Assembly (NCBI RefSeq): GCF_020283565.1
Contig: NC_060064.1
Span: forward strand, 16,140,337 to 16,204,336
Direction: 5' to 3'
Source of the DNA: Trifolium pratense
Lineage: Eukaryota > Streptophyta > Magnoliopsida > Fabales > Fabaceae
DNA: 64,000 nt
The position numbers were made by a program, and so were the translations under genes. Under the pieces are notes generated by a model. That model was given only the letters and a program-made list of their open reading frames with translations. It was not told where the DNA came from and searched no databases. Positions 32,284-43,387 of this stretch are shown here, one piece after another (within the stretch, counting starts at the first letter, position 1; the number at the start of each line of letters is the position of its first letter).

Positions 32284-35001
32284 CTAGGGTTTCTTAAGAA
32301 AGGCTAAGAGTTGGTCAAATTTATCATTCAAAGATCCCACATTGGAAACTAAACCATCCACCTTGGTTTCCAATGTCTCTTGAGCAGCTCTTTGACGTTC
32401 TAGACCTTCTTGCTGTTCCCTCAGGGCTTCTTGAAATATTTGCAACTGATCCGCCATAACAGGAGCTTGATCTTCAATCACAGGTTCTGGTTCTTCAATC
32501 AAAGGTGCCTTGCCTTTATCAGAGGGTTCACCTTCCTCTGGATAGTCTAACATCAGCACATCCTCTTGATTCTGAGAAGCAAGCACATCATCCTCTGAGA
32601 TGTCCTCTGGCTGCAACTCATTAGCCAACTGGGCAACTCTTGCAGCAGCTTCTTCTAACCTTTCAGACTCAGACCTTTGAGCTTCAAGACTCTGAAACAG
32701 CTTGGAGTCTATCCAGATGACTTTGAAAGCATTCAGACGGTGTTCAACAGCAGCAATTTCTTCCAGCTTAGCAAGTTCAAAACCAGCATGATTAAACATG
32801 GTTAACCTTTTCAATTCAGCCCTAGCCAGACTTGTCTTTATGAAGTCTATCAGATCCAAATCCCTCTTACCAACAACAGCTTTAATCTCTTCAGCAGCAC
32901 CATCCAAAGCATTGCAAATCCTTGCCTTAATGCGTGATACTTCGAGATCCACATCAGAAGGACAAACTAAGAACCTGTCCTTTATTGTAGATAATCTAAG
33001 CAAGTCTTCATGAAATTGAGTGGATAGATTTCTAAAAGTGTTGGATGATGATGGTGAAGGATTGGGAATGGTAGAGAGAGTAGGTATTTCAGGAGTAGGG
33101 TTGTCAATAATCACAACTTCTACCTCTGAAGGCTTGGGAGCACAAGTGTGAATACGCTCAGGAGAAGCTTGTTCAGCACTTGGATTAGGATGGGGTTCAG
33201 GGGTTGGTTCAGATGATGAAATGTCAGAAGTGGATTCAGGGTAAATATGCTCAGGAGATGGTTCAGGAGATTTATGGTCAGGTGTTGGTTCAGGAGCAAT
33301 TTGTTCAGGAGTTGGGTCAGGGGATTTTTGTGGAGAAGGTTGTTTTGTGGAAGAGGTTGGTTCAGTAACAGGAATATCTGGTTGAGGTTCAGATGGTGGA
33401 ATGTCAGGTTGAGGTTCAGGTTGAGGTGATGTAGGTTTAGGTGGAGATGAAGGTTTCTGGGTGAAAGTTTGGTTATTTAGAGGGTCAGGGCTAAGATGTT
33501 TTTCTAGTTCAGATAGGGGGTTATCAGAGGTTGGAATATCAGAGGTTGGTAAAATAGTTCTGAGAGGTTTGGTGTAACCTATCCCAATCTCATTTTCATT
33601 AAAGACATACTTAGTAGACTTACCTTTATCTTTTGAAATAGGAGCAGGTCTTTTCCTCAAACGTGCAGCCAGAGTCTCTTCATCAGATTCAGTCTCATCT
33701 TCTGACGTAGATCCTTCAGATGAACTGTCATCCTCAACAACAATAGGCTTTTTGGAAGCTCCTTCAGCAGCCTTGTTTGTAGTTTCTTCATGCTTCCTCT
33801 TAGTTCTTTGCTCAGCCATAGATTGCTCAACTTTAACTTTCTTCTGAGCCAGAAGATCTGGCTTTGGTAGATCATCTTGAGCTTCAGCCTTTCTTTTTGG
33901 TTTCCTCTTAGGATTATACTGACTTACAGGAGCAGGAGGAACCATACTTCTATCAACAACAAATCCTTCTTGTCTGAGCACCTCCAAATAGTCCTGAATA
34001 ATGTGCTCAGCATCAGCTTCAGATATAAGTGGATAGCCTGCGACATACAGACGATCCTCAAGCCTAACAGTGAACTCTTGTGGGGGAGCAACAGGCTTAG
34101 ATGCAATCAAACGCATCTTGGACAGAAAGTTAGCGTTCAGAATTTCTAGATAGAACCTCTTCTCAACCAATTCAGGGTGGAATTTCCTCAAGTTCTGAAC
34201 AACATGACCTTGATGCAGAAGGTCAGACAACAGCCTAGGATAAACTATAGTAGTTTTCCTCTGAGATTTACTTGCAAAGATGGCTTCACAAATACGTTCA
34301 AAAAAGTAATCTCCAAGATTAACCTTCTTTTCAGTCAGAAGAAAATACAGCAGATGACGATGCGTCCAGGAGATTGTATCAGTCCCACCAACCCTTGGAC
34401 TGATAGCTGCTAGGATGATCTTGAAAAGAACTCTACATTCATCAGTCAAACCCTTTACTTTTCCTTTTAAGGAGAAATCTGTGCAAATGAGATGCAGAAG
34501 ATCATCCCTGTATCTTGTATCCTTTTCAAACACATCTAACTCTATCCCAGAGTTAGGTAGACCAAGAAGAGCATTGAAATGAATAGGCGAGAGTGCCATG
34601 TTCATCCCACAGATATTTGACCTAATCTGTACACCTGTATAATCCAGCAAACCCATTTCCTTCCTAGTTTTACCCTTCAGACTAGGATTCCTTTCTATTG
34701 CTGCAAGCTCTTCCTTCTTAGCTTCATGCTTATCAAACACCTTAGCTTTCATCCAAAATTTCTTCAACAAATCTGGATAAATGGGACCATTAAGCATGTC
34801 GAAGTACTTATCCCATCCCTGAGCGATAAAGTACTTTTTAACATCAAACCCATTCGCTTGTAGACCATCGAAATCAACCATCTTCTCTGAAAGAAAAGTA
34901 AGTTCAGATTCTGGGAATTCCATCTCATTCCCAACAATCTGAAGATTCTTGAATATGAACGGTGGAATCCTTTTTGAAGAAGAAGACGAAGCACCAGCCA
35001 T
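32284..35001 (-). CDS. Sirevirus env-like third ORF (905 aa)
   Basis: Follows pol on the same strand, as in SIRE1-type elements. The N-terminal ~340 residues form a folded region (LSPIHFNALLGLPNSG, KGLTDECRVLFKIILAAISP, SWTHRHLLYFLLTEKKV) of the plant-transposon-protein type. A Lys-rich segment (NPKRKPKRKAEAQ) and an acidic patch (PIVVEDDSSSEGSTSEDE) follow. A Pro/Ser/Glu repeat region (units like EPQPDIPPS) precedes a C-terminal coiled coil (about 820-900). I see no clear signal peptide or membrane segment, so 'envelope' is only positional. The frame is fully open. Confidence 0.8.
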   Translation of the reverse strand: MAGASSSSSKRIPPFIFKNLQIVGNEMEFPESELTFLSEKMVDFDGLQANGFDVKKYFIAQGWDKYFDMLNGPIYPDLLKKFWMKAKVFDKHEAKKEELAAIERNPSLKGKTRKEMGLLDYTGVQIRSNICGMNMALSPIHFNALLGLPNSGIELDVFEKDTRYRDDLLHLICTDFSLKGKVKGLTDECRVLFKIILAAISPRVGGTDTISWTHRHLLYFLLTEKKVNLGDYFFERICEAIFASKSQRKTTIVYPRLLSDLLHQGHVVQNLRKFHPELVEKRFYLEILNANFLSKMRLIASKPVAPPQEFTVRLEDRLYVAGYPLISEADAEHIIQDYLEVLRQEGFVVDRSMVPPAPVSQYNPKRKPKRKAEAQDDLPKPDLLAQKKVKVEQSMAEQRTKRKHEETTNKAAEGASKKPIVVEDDSSSEGSTSEDETESDEETLAARLRKRPAPISKDKGKSTKYVFNENEIGIGYTKPLRTILPTSDIPTSDNPLSELEKHLSPDPLNNQTFTQKPSSPPKPTSPQPEPQPDIPPSEPQPDIPVTEPTSSTKQPSPQKSPDPTPEQIAPEPTPDHKSPEPSPEHIYPESTSDISSSEPTPEPHPNPSAEQASPERIHTCAPKPSEVEVVIIDNPTPEIPTLSTIPNPSPSSSNTFRNLSTQFHEDLLRLSTIKDRFLVCPSDVDLEVSRIKARICNALDGAAEEIKAVVGKRDLDLIDFIKTSLARAELKRLTMFNHAGFELAKLEEIAAVEHRLNAFKVIWIDSKLFQSLEAQRSESERLEEAAARVAQLANELQPEDISEDDVLASQNQEDVLMLDYPEEGEPSDKGKAPLIEEPEPVIEDQAPVMADQLQIFQEALREQQEGLERQRAAQETLETKVDGLVSNVGSLNDKFDQLLAFLKKP

Positions 35002-35486
35002 TGTTGGAGATTAGGGTAAGGTTTGGAAGACTAACGAGAGAGAAAGAAAGTTTGTTGGAGGTTTAGAGAGAATATGAAAGTGTAGGTTGTGAAAGTGAAT
35101 AGTGTGCAAGTGTATTGTGTAAGTTTATTTAAATGAGTACAGTTAACACGAAAATAGCAAATTTGGGAAGTTACGCTAATTGACAAAAAGTTGAATACCA
35201 AAAATCATCATTAACCACCCACTACCTGACACACGTAGACCACGTGCAGAAATTTACTCGGTAACTGCTACTTTAATGGACAACTGTTCAGCAGTGAATA
35301 CTAAACGTTTCCCACTTAAATAGTTCAGAGCCTCTGAGTTATTTAAAATTCTCTATCAGAGTTAAGTACTTCAGAGCTTGTGTTTCAGATGTTCTGAATC
35401 ATAAGTTCTGATATACATAACCTCTTACACTTTAATTGCCAAAAAAAATTTTCATTCAGAGATTGAAAACATGTTCAGATGTTTCT

Positions 35487-38400
35487 TTATAAAATCAAAT
35501 CTTTCAACAGATAAGGCTTTAGTAAATATGTCAGCCCATTGATTTTCAGTATCAACAAACTTAATATGCCTCTCTGAACATAATCTCTGATAAAATGGTG
35601 TTTAATTTCAATATGTTTGGCTCTAGAGTGTAGAATAGGATTTTTAGATAAATGAATGGCTGCAGTATTATCACAATATAAAGGAATATTGTTACTGCTT
35701 ACCTGATAATCTTCTAACTGGTATTTTAGCCAGAGTAGTTGTGTGCAACACTTAGCTGCTGAAATGTATTCTGCTTCTGCTGTAGACAAAGCTATAGTAG
35801 TTTGTCTCTTACTAGCCCAGGAGATAAGGTTTTCACCAACAAATTGACAATTGCCACTTGTGGATTTTCTTTCAATTTTATCTCCAGCATAGTCAGCATC
35901 ACAGAATCCATTTAGCACATAATCATTGGATTTCTTATAGAGAAGTCCAAGATTAGTTGTTCCTTTCAGATACCTAAAGATTCTCTTTACAGCTGTAAGA
36001 TGAGATTCTCTAGGATCTGACTGGAATCTTGCACATAAGCAAACACTGAATAAAATATCTGGTCTAGAGGCTGTCAGATAGAGTAAAGAACCAATCATAC
36101 CTCTGTAGATCTTTTGATCTACCTTTCCTTCATCATCTGACTTGCCCATGTTGGTAGTTGGATGCATAGGAGTATTCATTATCTTGCAGTCATCTAAATT
36201 GAATTTCTTCAGAAGTTCTTTAGTGTATTTTGATTGATGAACATAAGTTCCTTCCTTCTTCTGATTGATTTGAATTCCAAGAAAGAACTTCAACTCTCCC
36301 ATCATGCTCATTTCAAATTCATCCTGCATTATCTTAGAAAAATTCTTGCACAAAGCAGCATTAGTTGAACCAAAAATAATATCATCAACATAAATTTGAA
36401 TAATTAAAATGTCTTCTTTGGTTGTTTTTCTAAAGAGTGTGCAGTCAACCTTTCCTTTTTCAAAACCTTTTTCAAGAAGGAAATTACTGAGTCTATCATA
36501 CCAAGCTCTGGGAGCTTGTTTCAGACCATACAGTGATTTCTTCAATTTGAAAACATGTTCTGGGTTTGAGATATCTTCAAAACCAGGAGGTTGCTTAACA
36601 TACACTTCTTCAGAAATAAAACCATTTAAGAAGGCACTTTTAACATCCATCTGATATAAGGTTATTCCATGATTAACAGCATAAGATAGAAGTAACCTGA
36701 TTGCTTCAAGTCTAGCAACTGGTGCAAAGGTTTCAGTATAGTCAATCCCCTCTTGTTGACTATAACCTTGTGCAACCAATCTAGCCTTGTTCCTTACCAC
36801 TTCACCTTGTTCATTCAGCTTGTTTCTGAATACCCATTTTGTTCCAATAATATTCTTGTGTGAAGGTTTAGGCACTAGAGTCCATACATCATTCCTTTGG
36901 AATTGATTCAGCTCTTCTTGCATTGCTACAATCCAAGCATCATCCTTCAGAGCTTCATCAATCTTTGAAGGTTCCATCATTGAGATAAGACCAACTAATG
37001 ATTCCTCATTTCTCAGTTGAGATCTTGTCTTTCTTGGACTATCCTTGTTGCCTAAGATCAGTTCCTCTGGATGTGATGATTTGTATTTGAAAGTATTTCT
37101 TGGGGGCTCATCATCTTCAGACTCATCAACATCAGGTTCAGCAGATGCTTCAGTTCTTGGTTGTTCAGAGTCTGTAGGAACTATTGTGTTCAGAGGTACT
37201 TCAGAGAATGGATGTTCTGAGTAGTTTGGAATATCTGAATATTGATCCTCTGATACCTGAAATCTAGATAAACCTTCCACAAGCTCTGACACTTGGTCAG
37301 GCTCTTTGTCATCAAATTTGACATGCATACTTTCTTCCACAGTGTGTGTTTCAGAAATATATAGTCTGTATGCTTTTGAGCGTTCAGAATATCCTATAAA
37401 GATACCCTTATAACCTCTAGCATCAAATTTCTTTAGATGGACTTTGTTATTTAAGATGTAACACGTACATCCAAACTGATGAAAATAAGAAATATCAGGT
37501 TTTCTTCCTTTGAACAATTCATAAGCAGTTTTGTTCAACTTAGATCTGATATAGATTCTATTTTGAACATAACATGCTGTGTTTACAGCTTCTGCCCATA
37601 AAAACTTTGCTACATTTGTTTCATGCATCATGGTTCTGGCCATTTCTTGCAGAGTTCTATTCTTCCTTTCTACAACCCCATTTTGTTGAGGAGTTCTAGG
37701 AGAAGAGAATTCATGCAGAATACCAAATTTTTCACAAAAGTTTTCAAAAGGTTCATTTTCAAATTCTCCACCATGATCACTTCTAACTTTTAAAATAGTG
37801 TAGCCTTTTTCATTTTGAATTTGTTTGCAGAAGATGCTAAACTCATCATAAGCTTCATCTTTTGTTCTTAGGAATTTTACCCAAGTCCATCTACTGTAAT
37901 CATCAACAATCACTAATCCATACTTCTTTCCATTGATTGAAGCAGTGTTAACTGGTCCAAAAAGATCAATGTGAAGAAGTTCCAATGGTCTTGAGGTAGA
38001 GACAATGTTCTTAGGTTTAAAAGATGACTTTGTAATCTTTCCTTTTTGACATGAACCACAAAGTGTGTTTGAGTGATATTTAATTTTAGGTAAACCTCTG
38101 ACAAGGTCAAGCTTACTAAGCTTAGAGATTAACCTCCAGTTAGCATGGCCTAACCTCTTATGCCAGATCCATTTTTCTTCACTCAAGGTCAAAAGACACA
38201 TCACTTTTTGTTCATTCAAATCAGAAAGATTAATTTTATAAACATTGTTCTTTCTCAGACCTTTGAAAATCATGGTGTTATCAGATTGTTTAGACACAGT
38301 ACATGATTCCTTATTAAAGACAACTACATAACCATTGTCGCAAAATTGACTTATGCTCAATAGATTATGCTTAAGTCCATCAACTAACCAAACATCATTA

Positions 38401-38603
38401 ATAGATAGGGAGGAATTACCTACTGTACCTGTACCTATTATCTTTCCTTTCTGATTACCTCCAAAGCCAACAGAACCTCCTTCTTTCATGGTTAGCTTGG
38501 AAAACAGTTGTTTGTCCCCAGTCATGTGCCTTGAACACCCACTATCCAGATACCATGAATGATTCATGATACTTCTTTGAGTGATAGGCTGTATGAGAAA
38601 CAA
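35487..38603 (-). CDS. Sirevirus pol: protease, integrase, RT, RNase H
   Basis: 1,038 codons. Domains in order: aspartic protease motif [10 protein letters not shown] (about residues 20-29), GAG-pre-integrase [15 protein letters not shown] (about 148), integrase core with [17 protein letters not shown] and [15 protein letters not shown], reverse transcriptase with [10 protein letters not shown] and the catalytic YVDDIIFG, and RNase H with [21 protein letters not shown] and [15 protein letters not shown]. The first in-frame ATG is codon 13; the ORF is in a different frame from gag, which ends just upstream. After FIRDY the reading leaves the family pattern while a neighbouring frame keeps it, so a small indel changes the last ~40 residues. 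The catalytic cores are intact. Confidence 0.92.
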   Translation of the reverse strand: MFLIQPITQRSIMNHSWYLDSGCSRHMTGDKQLFSKLTMKEGGSVGFGGNQKGKIIGTGTVGNSSLSINDVWLVDGLKHNLLSISQFCDNGYVVVFNKESCTVSKQSDNTMIFKGLRKNNVYKINLSDLNEQKVMCLLTLSEEKWIWHKRLGHANWRLISKLSKLDLVRGLPKIKYHSNTLCGSCQKGKITKSSFKPKNIVSTSRPLELLHIDLFGPVNTASINGKKYGLVIVDDYSRWTWVKFLRTKDEAYDEFSIFCKQIQNEKGYTILKVRSDHGGEFENEPFENFCEKFGILHEFSSPRTPQQNGVVERKNRTLQEMARTMMHETNVAKFLWAEAVNTACYVQNRIYIRSKLNKTAYELFKGRKPDISYFHQFGCTCYILNNKVHLKKFDARGYKGIFIGYSERSKAYRLYISETHTVEESMHVKFDDKEPDQVSELVEGLSRFQVSEDQYSDIPNYSEHPFSEVPLNTIVPTDSEQPRTEASAEPDVDESEDDEPPRNTFKYKSSHPEELILGNKDSPRKTRSQLRNEESLVGLISMMEPSKIDEALKDDAWIVAMQEELNQFQRNDVWTLVPKPSHKNIIGTKWVFRNKLNEQGEVVRNKARLVAQGYSQQEGIDYTETFAPVARLEAIRLLLSYAVNHGITLYQMDVKSAFLNGFISEEVYVKQPPGFEDISNPEHVFKLKKSLYGLKQAPRAWYDRLSNFLLEKGFEKGKVDCTLFRKTTKEDILIIQIYVDDIIFGSTNAALCKNFSKIMQDEFEMSMMGELKFFLGIQINQKKEGTYVHQSKYTKELLKKFNLDDCKIMNTPMHPTTNMGKSDDEGKVDQKIYRGMIGSLLYLTASRPDILFSVCLCARFQSDPRESHLTAVKRIFRYLKGTTNLGLLYKKSNDYVLNGFCDADYAGDKIERKSTSGNCQFVGENLISWASKRQTTIALSTAEAEYISAAKCCTQLLWLKYQLEDYQVSSNNIPLYCDNTAAIHLSKNPILHSRAKHIEIKHHFIRDYVQRGILSLLILKINGLTYLLKPYLLKDLIL

Positions 38604-38605
38604 CT

Positions 38606-41005
38606 TTAATCACTACAATGGAACTCTTTATCACAGTTAATGATAAAGTCATCCCAATATTCTTCCTCTTCATTGATCAAGTTCTGATTGTTCACTTGAG
38701 AACTTGTCAGCCATTGGTCAAGGACATAAGCCCTTCTTCCTTTGCATAGAACTTGTTTCCAAACTCTAGGTAGGACATATCCTTTCCTAGTTGGTAAATC
38801 TGAATGATACATAATTTCAGCTTTTGGTACCCATCTTCTGGGTCCACGCTTGTTAGTCCACAAATGATTACTGTGTTGTTGAGTGTGAGAGAAAGATTTT
38901 GGTTTGGAATAATAACTCTTTTGAAAATATTTCTTAGTTTGAGTTCTGTTATTATTCCAGGACTTGGATTGTTTATGCTCCCAGAGTTTGTATTTATCAC
39001 CAGTCCATTGATTTGACTGGTTATACTTACTGACTCTAGAATCATAAATAACCTTAGTCCTATGTTGCCTCTGAGGTTTGAGGTTTGACTTTCTTTTAAA
39101 AACTTCTGAGCCTTTAGGTTGACTTTTCTCATGAACTGGAGTTCCTCTGGTTCCAGAAGTTGAAGCCTCAGATTTTGAAACTTTCAGAACATCTGAACTG
39201 ACACTGTCAAGTTCTGAATAGCTTTTATCTTCTGAGCTTTTCTTCCCAGATCCTGAGGAACTTGGTTCTTCTGAGTTGTTATTTCCCAAATCTCTCAGAT
39301 TATTGTCCTCATCTTCCAGAGTACCAAATTTCTTTCCTTCTTCACTCTGAGGTACAACATAGTAAACCCAAGATTTTCCAACCTTTTTGGGATAGGTCTT
39401 TAGCTTTGAATATGTTCTACCATATTCATAGCCAAGTCCCTCTCCTCTATGTCTCATGACATTATAAACAAGATTAGCAGCTTTGCTCTTACCAAGGTTG
39501 AGATGCACAAACTGTTGAAGAGCCATTTCTTGCTCATCAGTAGGTTTGTGACACACAGCACAACCCTTTTCAAGATCATTTACTCTATTCAGAGTTTCTT
39601 GATATAGACCTTGAAAATGTTCTGCTTGTTCAGTCAGAGTGTTAAGGTTTTCTTGTAAAACTTTTTGTTTATTTAACACTCTGAGATGTTTCTCAATGAC
39701 CTTGTTAAGTGCAGTTATAAGTTGAGATTTAGAACAGTCAGAAAATACCTCATCAGTTACTTCTGAATCTGATTCTGATTCATCGTCTGAGTCTACATCT
39801 GAGTCAGTTGAAGCCATCAGGGCTAGATTTGCTTCTTCTTCTTCCTCAACTTCTTCCTCAGATGATAGCTCTTCAAAAGTAGCCATCAGACTCTTTCTCA
39901 ATTTACTCTTGAATTGTTGCTTCTTTGAGCTGTATCTTTTGCTTTTGTCTTTAGCAGACATTTCTGGACAATCAGCAATAAAGTGTCCTGGCTTCTTACA
40001 GTTGAAGCAGTTCTTCTGATCATCCTTTTTGCTGACAAAATTTCTGGAGCTGTTACCTCCTCTGAAATTTCTTTTGTTAAATCTGTTCCATTGCTGAAAC
40101 TTGGTGAATAACGCAAACTCATCCTCATTCATCTCATCCTCTTGACCATCAGCAGAAGATTCTTCTTCAATATCAAGAAGCTGAGTCTTAAGAGCCTTAG
40201 AAGTAGTCTTAGTTGACTGTAAAGCCACTGACTTAGACTTCTTCTTAGTTTCTGAGTCAGCATCCAGAACCATCTCATGGCTTCTGAGATTGCTTATCAG
40301 AGCTTCAAGACTCAGAGTCTTGAGATTTTGAGCTTCCTCTATTGCAGTGACCTTGGGTCTCCAAGCAATAGGAAGACTTCTCAGAATCTTCTGAACATGG
40401 TCATAGGTAGAATAACTTCTCTTAAGAGCTTTAAGACCAGATACAAGGATTTGAAACCTTGTAAACATAGTCTCAATGTTTTCATCTTGTTGCATAGTGA
40501 AAAGTTCATATTGTCTTATCAAAAGACTAGCTTTAGCCTCTTGAACCTTTTCATTACCATCATAGGTAGCACACATAGAATCAAAGATAGATTTAGCAGT
40601 AGACTTGTTCTCTATTCTGACATAGTCCTCATGTCTAATAGCACCAACAACAATGTCCTTTACTCTATGATGTTTTGTGTAGATTTTTAGGTTAGCTGGT
40701 GTGAGTAACTTTCTATTCTCCATGGACAACCTACCATGTTCATTCAAGTTTTCAAAAGTTACTCCCAACTCAACCAAATCCCACAACTCATGATCAATAG
40801 CAGTAATATTGCTATACAGTCTCTCTTTCCACCACTCAAATAATGAAGCATCACCATTGAATATAGGGGCTTTTCTATTGCCACTATGTTCATGTGATTC
40901 ATTGCTTAAGTAGTCATAACCAAAAGCATTTCTAGGACCACCACCAGCACCACTGGCCTCACCTTCACCAGTAGTTCTAGTACTACTATCATCTCCTCCA
41001 GACAT
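38606..41005 (-). CDS. Sirevirus gag (799 aa)
   Basis: Nucleocapsid/capsid protein. Residues about 50-250 form the UBN2-type Copia gag region ([44 protein letters not shown]). A CCHC zinc knuckle [14 protein letters not shown] is at 333-346, and a coiled region follows (about 430-480). The long C-terminal extension is Ser/Lys-rich, which is characteristic of Sirevirus gag. The frame is fully open. It starts 71 nt inside the 5' LTR boundary, downstream of the PBS. Confidence 0.9.
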   Translation of the reverse strand: MSGGDDSSTRTTGEGEASGAGGGPRNAFGYDYLSNESHEHSGNRKAPIFNGDASLFEWWKERLYSNITAIDHELWDLVELGVTFENLNEHGRLSMENRKLLTPANLKIYTKHHRVKDIVVGAIRHEDYVRIENKSTAKSIFDSMCATYDGNEKVQEAKASLLIRQYELFTMQQDENIETMFTRFQILVSGLKALKRSYSTYDHVQKILRSLPIAWRPKVTAIEEAQNLKTLSLEALISNLRSHEMVLDADSETKKKSKSVALQSTKTTSKALKTQLLDIEEESSADGQEDEMNEDEFALFTKFQQWNRFNKRNFRGGNSSRNFVSKKDDQKNCFNCKKPGHFIADCPEMSAKDKSKRYSSKKQQFKSKLRKSLMATFEELSSEEEVEEEEEANLALMASTDSDVDSDDESESDSEVTDEVFSDCSKSQLITALNKVIEKHLRVLNKQKVLQENLNTLTEQAEHFQGLYQETLNRVNDLEKGCAVCHKPTDEQEMALQQFVHLNLGKSKAANLVYNVMRHRGEGLGYEYGRTYSKLKTYPKKVGKSWVYYVVPQSEEGKKFGTLEDEDNNLRDLGNNNSEEPSSSGSGKKSSEDKSYSELDSVSSDVLKVSKSEASTSGTRGTPVHEKSQPKGSEVFKRKSNLKPQRQHRTKVIYDSRVSKYNQSNQWTGDKYKLWEHKQSKSWNNNRTQTKKYFQKSYYSKPKSFSHTQQHSNHLWTNKRGPRRWVPKAEIMYHSDLPTRKGYVLPRVWKQVLCKGRRAYVLDQWLTSSQVNNQNLINEEEEYWDDFIINCDKEFHCSD

Positions 41006-41055
41006 AGTGTACTCACAAGATCTTTACTGTCTCACTGTTAAGTGAAAGTAACAGA

Positions 41056-41073
41056 CCAGGCGCTCTGATGCCA
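41056..41073 (-). other. Primer-binding site of the Sirevirus
   Basis: The minus strand reads TGGCATCAGAGCGCCTGG, 2 nt after the 5' LTR. It matches the complement of plant initiator tRNA-Met 3' end (TGGTATCAGAGC) with one T-to-C change. Confidence 0.85.
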
Positions 41074-41075
41074 AT

Positions 41076-42197
41076 TGAAGGTGTGAAAACACAAGAAGGG
41101 GGGGGTTGAATTGTGTTTTAGCTAAGTTAAAACTTTTTCAAGTTCTTAACTCAACTACGTTAGCAGCGGAAAAGTAACACAATAAATAACAAGTTAAGGA
41201 GATAGAGAGAGAGATCACACAAGCAATTTATACTGGTTCCTCTCACAAAACGAGAGTAGTCCAGTCCCCTTGCACTTCCAAGGGAGTTCACTATAATCAC
41301 ACAAGATTACACCTGCTCAAGCACACAAGCAAGAGACTTCACAACTATGCTCAAGCACACAAGCTTAAGACTTCACACTTAAACACACAAGTTTAAGTTA
41401 CACACTTAAGCACACAAGCTTAAGTTTCCTCAAGTAATGGTAAAGTATATAAAAATATACAAATGCTCTTAGATGAACCTAAAGAGAGCAAATACAAATA
41501 TTACAGAGTATTTGGCTAAAGTGCAAAAACACTTAAGAAAGGTTCAGAGCTTGTATATCACAGAGTTCAGAGTTTGTTCAGCGCACGTTCAAATCTTGAT
41601 AATTGTATATTGTTGTAGCTGATCCTTCTAGTATATATACCACTAGAAAAGAGTCGTTGCAAAGGAGCCGTTGGAGTTGATAACCTTTTGTCTTCAAGCA
41701 GTCTGTCTTGATGCAGTTTGGTTGTATCCAAAACTAAGAAAGAGTTTCAGTTACTTTGACTACTGCAGAGTGGACTTTCCTTATTCAGCTAACAAAACTG
41801 AAGACCCACGTTCTCAAGATAGGACAGACAAAACAGAGGTAGCTGAGCTGATCAGACTTGAAAGGTCCTTTTCTTCATTGGAAGAAGAGTTGACTAGTAA
41901 AGAGAATCTTCACAGCTTTCAAAGAGATCTTCAGAGTTTGATGAAGCTCGTAGACAGACAAGAAGTACTGAAGTCTTCATCCTCTGAACGTTGTAACCTC
42001 TGAAGTCCAACATCTTCTGAGCGCTTGTGAACTTCTGAATTCACATCCTCTGAACTTCACTCAGAGCTTATATGATGCTTATATCTGCGCACTTAAAGTA
42101 AATTTTTAGTCCTTCCAATTGTTTATTAATACTTTGTTATCATCAAAACCTTTATAGATTTAGGGGCAAACATTTTTAAATCAATTTTGTTCCAACA
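41076..42197 (-). repeat. 5' LTR of the Sirevirus
   Basis: 1,122 bp, aligned to the 3' LTR at a constant offset of 11,142 with no difference seen by eye. It should hold the element promoter. Confidence 0.95.
41631..41640 (-). promoter_or_regulatory. TATA box of the Sirevirus 5' LTR
   Basis: GTATATATAC on the minus strand, placed to start transcription near 41605 toward gag. Confidence 0.55.
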
Positions 42198-42538
42198 TGT
42201 TTTATTGAGGGTAGTCTCCTCTATTTTGACTTAAACAGTTTAGGGAACTGTATAAGCACTTAGAGTTGTTTCTAAGTTACGCGAATACAAGCACGCTAGT
42301 GTACCCTTCTTCGCAACCTGAACCTCCCATCGCGAGCTGGGTGCTAGGTCGTGGCACGGGGACGATGGGCTCGTTTCAAGAGTTATCCTCGTCTAGCAGG
42401 AGTTCCATTTCCCTTATGGTGAATTAGTTCCCCTGCTATGGTTTTAGATGAGCACGTGTGCCATGGTGCCCTCCGTTGTTTAAGGTGCTCGATTCGTTGT
42501 GTTCTGAAGTGCGAGCAGCCTTTTGTTGTGGCAATAAC

Positions 42539-43369
42539 TTAGCTGTAATATTGTTTCAATTTCTGGGCATTCCAAGGTCGAGGAAGTTTCTTTCCTCGAA
42601 GGTCCTCGAGATAGTATGCACCATTTTCTGTTTTGTCAATGACGCGGTATGGTCCTTCCCAATTGGGTGCGAGTTTGCCATCCTGGGAATCTGCATTGCG
42701 TCTTAGGACGAGGCTGCCCACCTCGAATTCTCTTTTGATGACTTTGGTGTCATGACGGGCAGCTATTTTCTGCTTCAGGGTGGCTTCCTTTAAAGAAGCT
42801 CCTGTTCGAATTTCTTCGACGAGGTCAAGTTCCTCTCGAAGTGCTTCGTCATTTTGCTCCTCGTCAAGAGGCTGCTCAGTCCGACGAGATGGTTCCCCAA
42901 TCTCTACGGGGATAACTGCCTCCGTTCCATATACCATTCGGAAGGGGGTCTCTCCAGTTGTGGAGTGTGGGGTTGTTCGATAGGCCCAGAGTACATTGTC
43001 AAGCTCTTCGACCCATTTCTTTTTGTTCTGGTCGAGTCTTCTTCGTAACCCTCTCAGGATTACTCTGTTGGCTGCTTCAGCTTGCCCGTTGGTTTGGGGG
43101 TGCTCGACCGATGTGAAGTGCTGCTTGGTGCCCAGGGCAACAAGGAATGCTTGAAAATCTTTGTCTGTAAACTGTGTTCCGTTGTCTGTGACTACCACCT
43201 GTGGTATTCCGAATCTAGCTAGCACATTTCTTTTGAAGAAGCGCAGGACTCTGAGTGATGTGATGTCGGAGAGGGGTTCAGCTTCCACCCACTTTGTGAA
43301 GTAGTCCACTGCTACTATTAGGTAGCGATTTTGATAAAGTCCTTTGGTAAAAGGACCAAGTAAGTCCAT
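42539..43369 (-). CDS. Gypsy pol C-terminal part: integrase core, separated by an in-frame stop
   Basis: Continues the gag-pol frame after a TAG at 43388-43390. Contains the integrase catalytic core (VAVDYFTKWVEAEPL, VVTDNGTQFTDKDF, HPQTNGQAEAANRVI) and the C-terminal domain (WEGPYRVIDKTENGAYYLED). In relatives the residue at the stop is usually Trp, which fits a single TGG-to-TAG change (C-to-T on the plus strand). The first Met (43369) is only the first ATG after the stop, not a natural start. With the stop, the main polyprotein lacks the integrase core. Confidence 0.9.
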   Translation of the reverse strand: MDLLGPFTKGLYQNRYLIVAVDYFTKWVEAEPLSDITSLRVLRFFKRNVLARFGIPQVVVTDNGTQFTDKDFQAFLVALGTKQHFTSVEHPQTNGQAEAANRVILRGLRRRLDQNKKKWVEELDNVLWAYRTTPHSTTGETPFRMVYGTEAVIPVEIGEPSRRTEQPLDEEQNDEALREELDLVEEIRTGASLKEATLKQKIAARHDTKVIKREFEVGSLVLRRNADSQDGKLAPNWEGPYRVIDKTENGAYYLEDLRGKKLPRPWNAQKLKQYYS

Positions 43370-43387
43370 GCCCCACCAGGCGAAGGG

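Larger units (their letters stand above)
29934..42197 (-). mobile_element. Ty1/Copia Sirevirus-type element, 12,264 bp, nested
   Basis: LTRs 29934-31055 and 41076-42197 (1,122 bp each). By eye I found no difference. TSD TGTTT is at 29929-29933 and 42198-42202. Minus-strand order: 5' LTR, PBS, gag, pol, env-like ORF, PPT cluster, 3' LTR. Large LTRs, an iMet-type PBS, an env-like third ORF and repeated PPTs are Sirevirus traits. Pol has a frame change near its end. The insertion lies in the Gypsy element between its integrase 3' end and the antisense gene. Confidence 0.95.
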
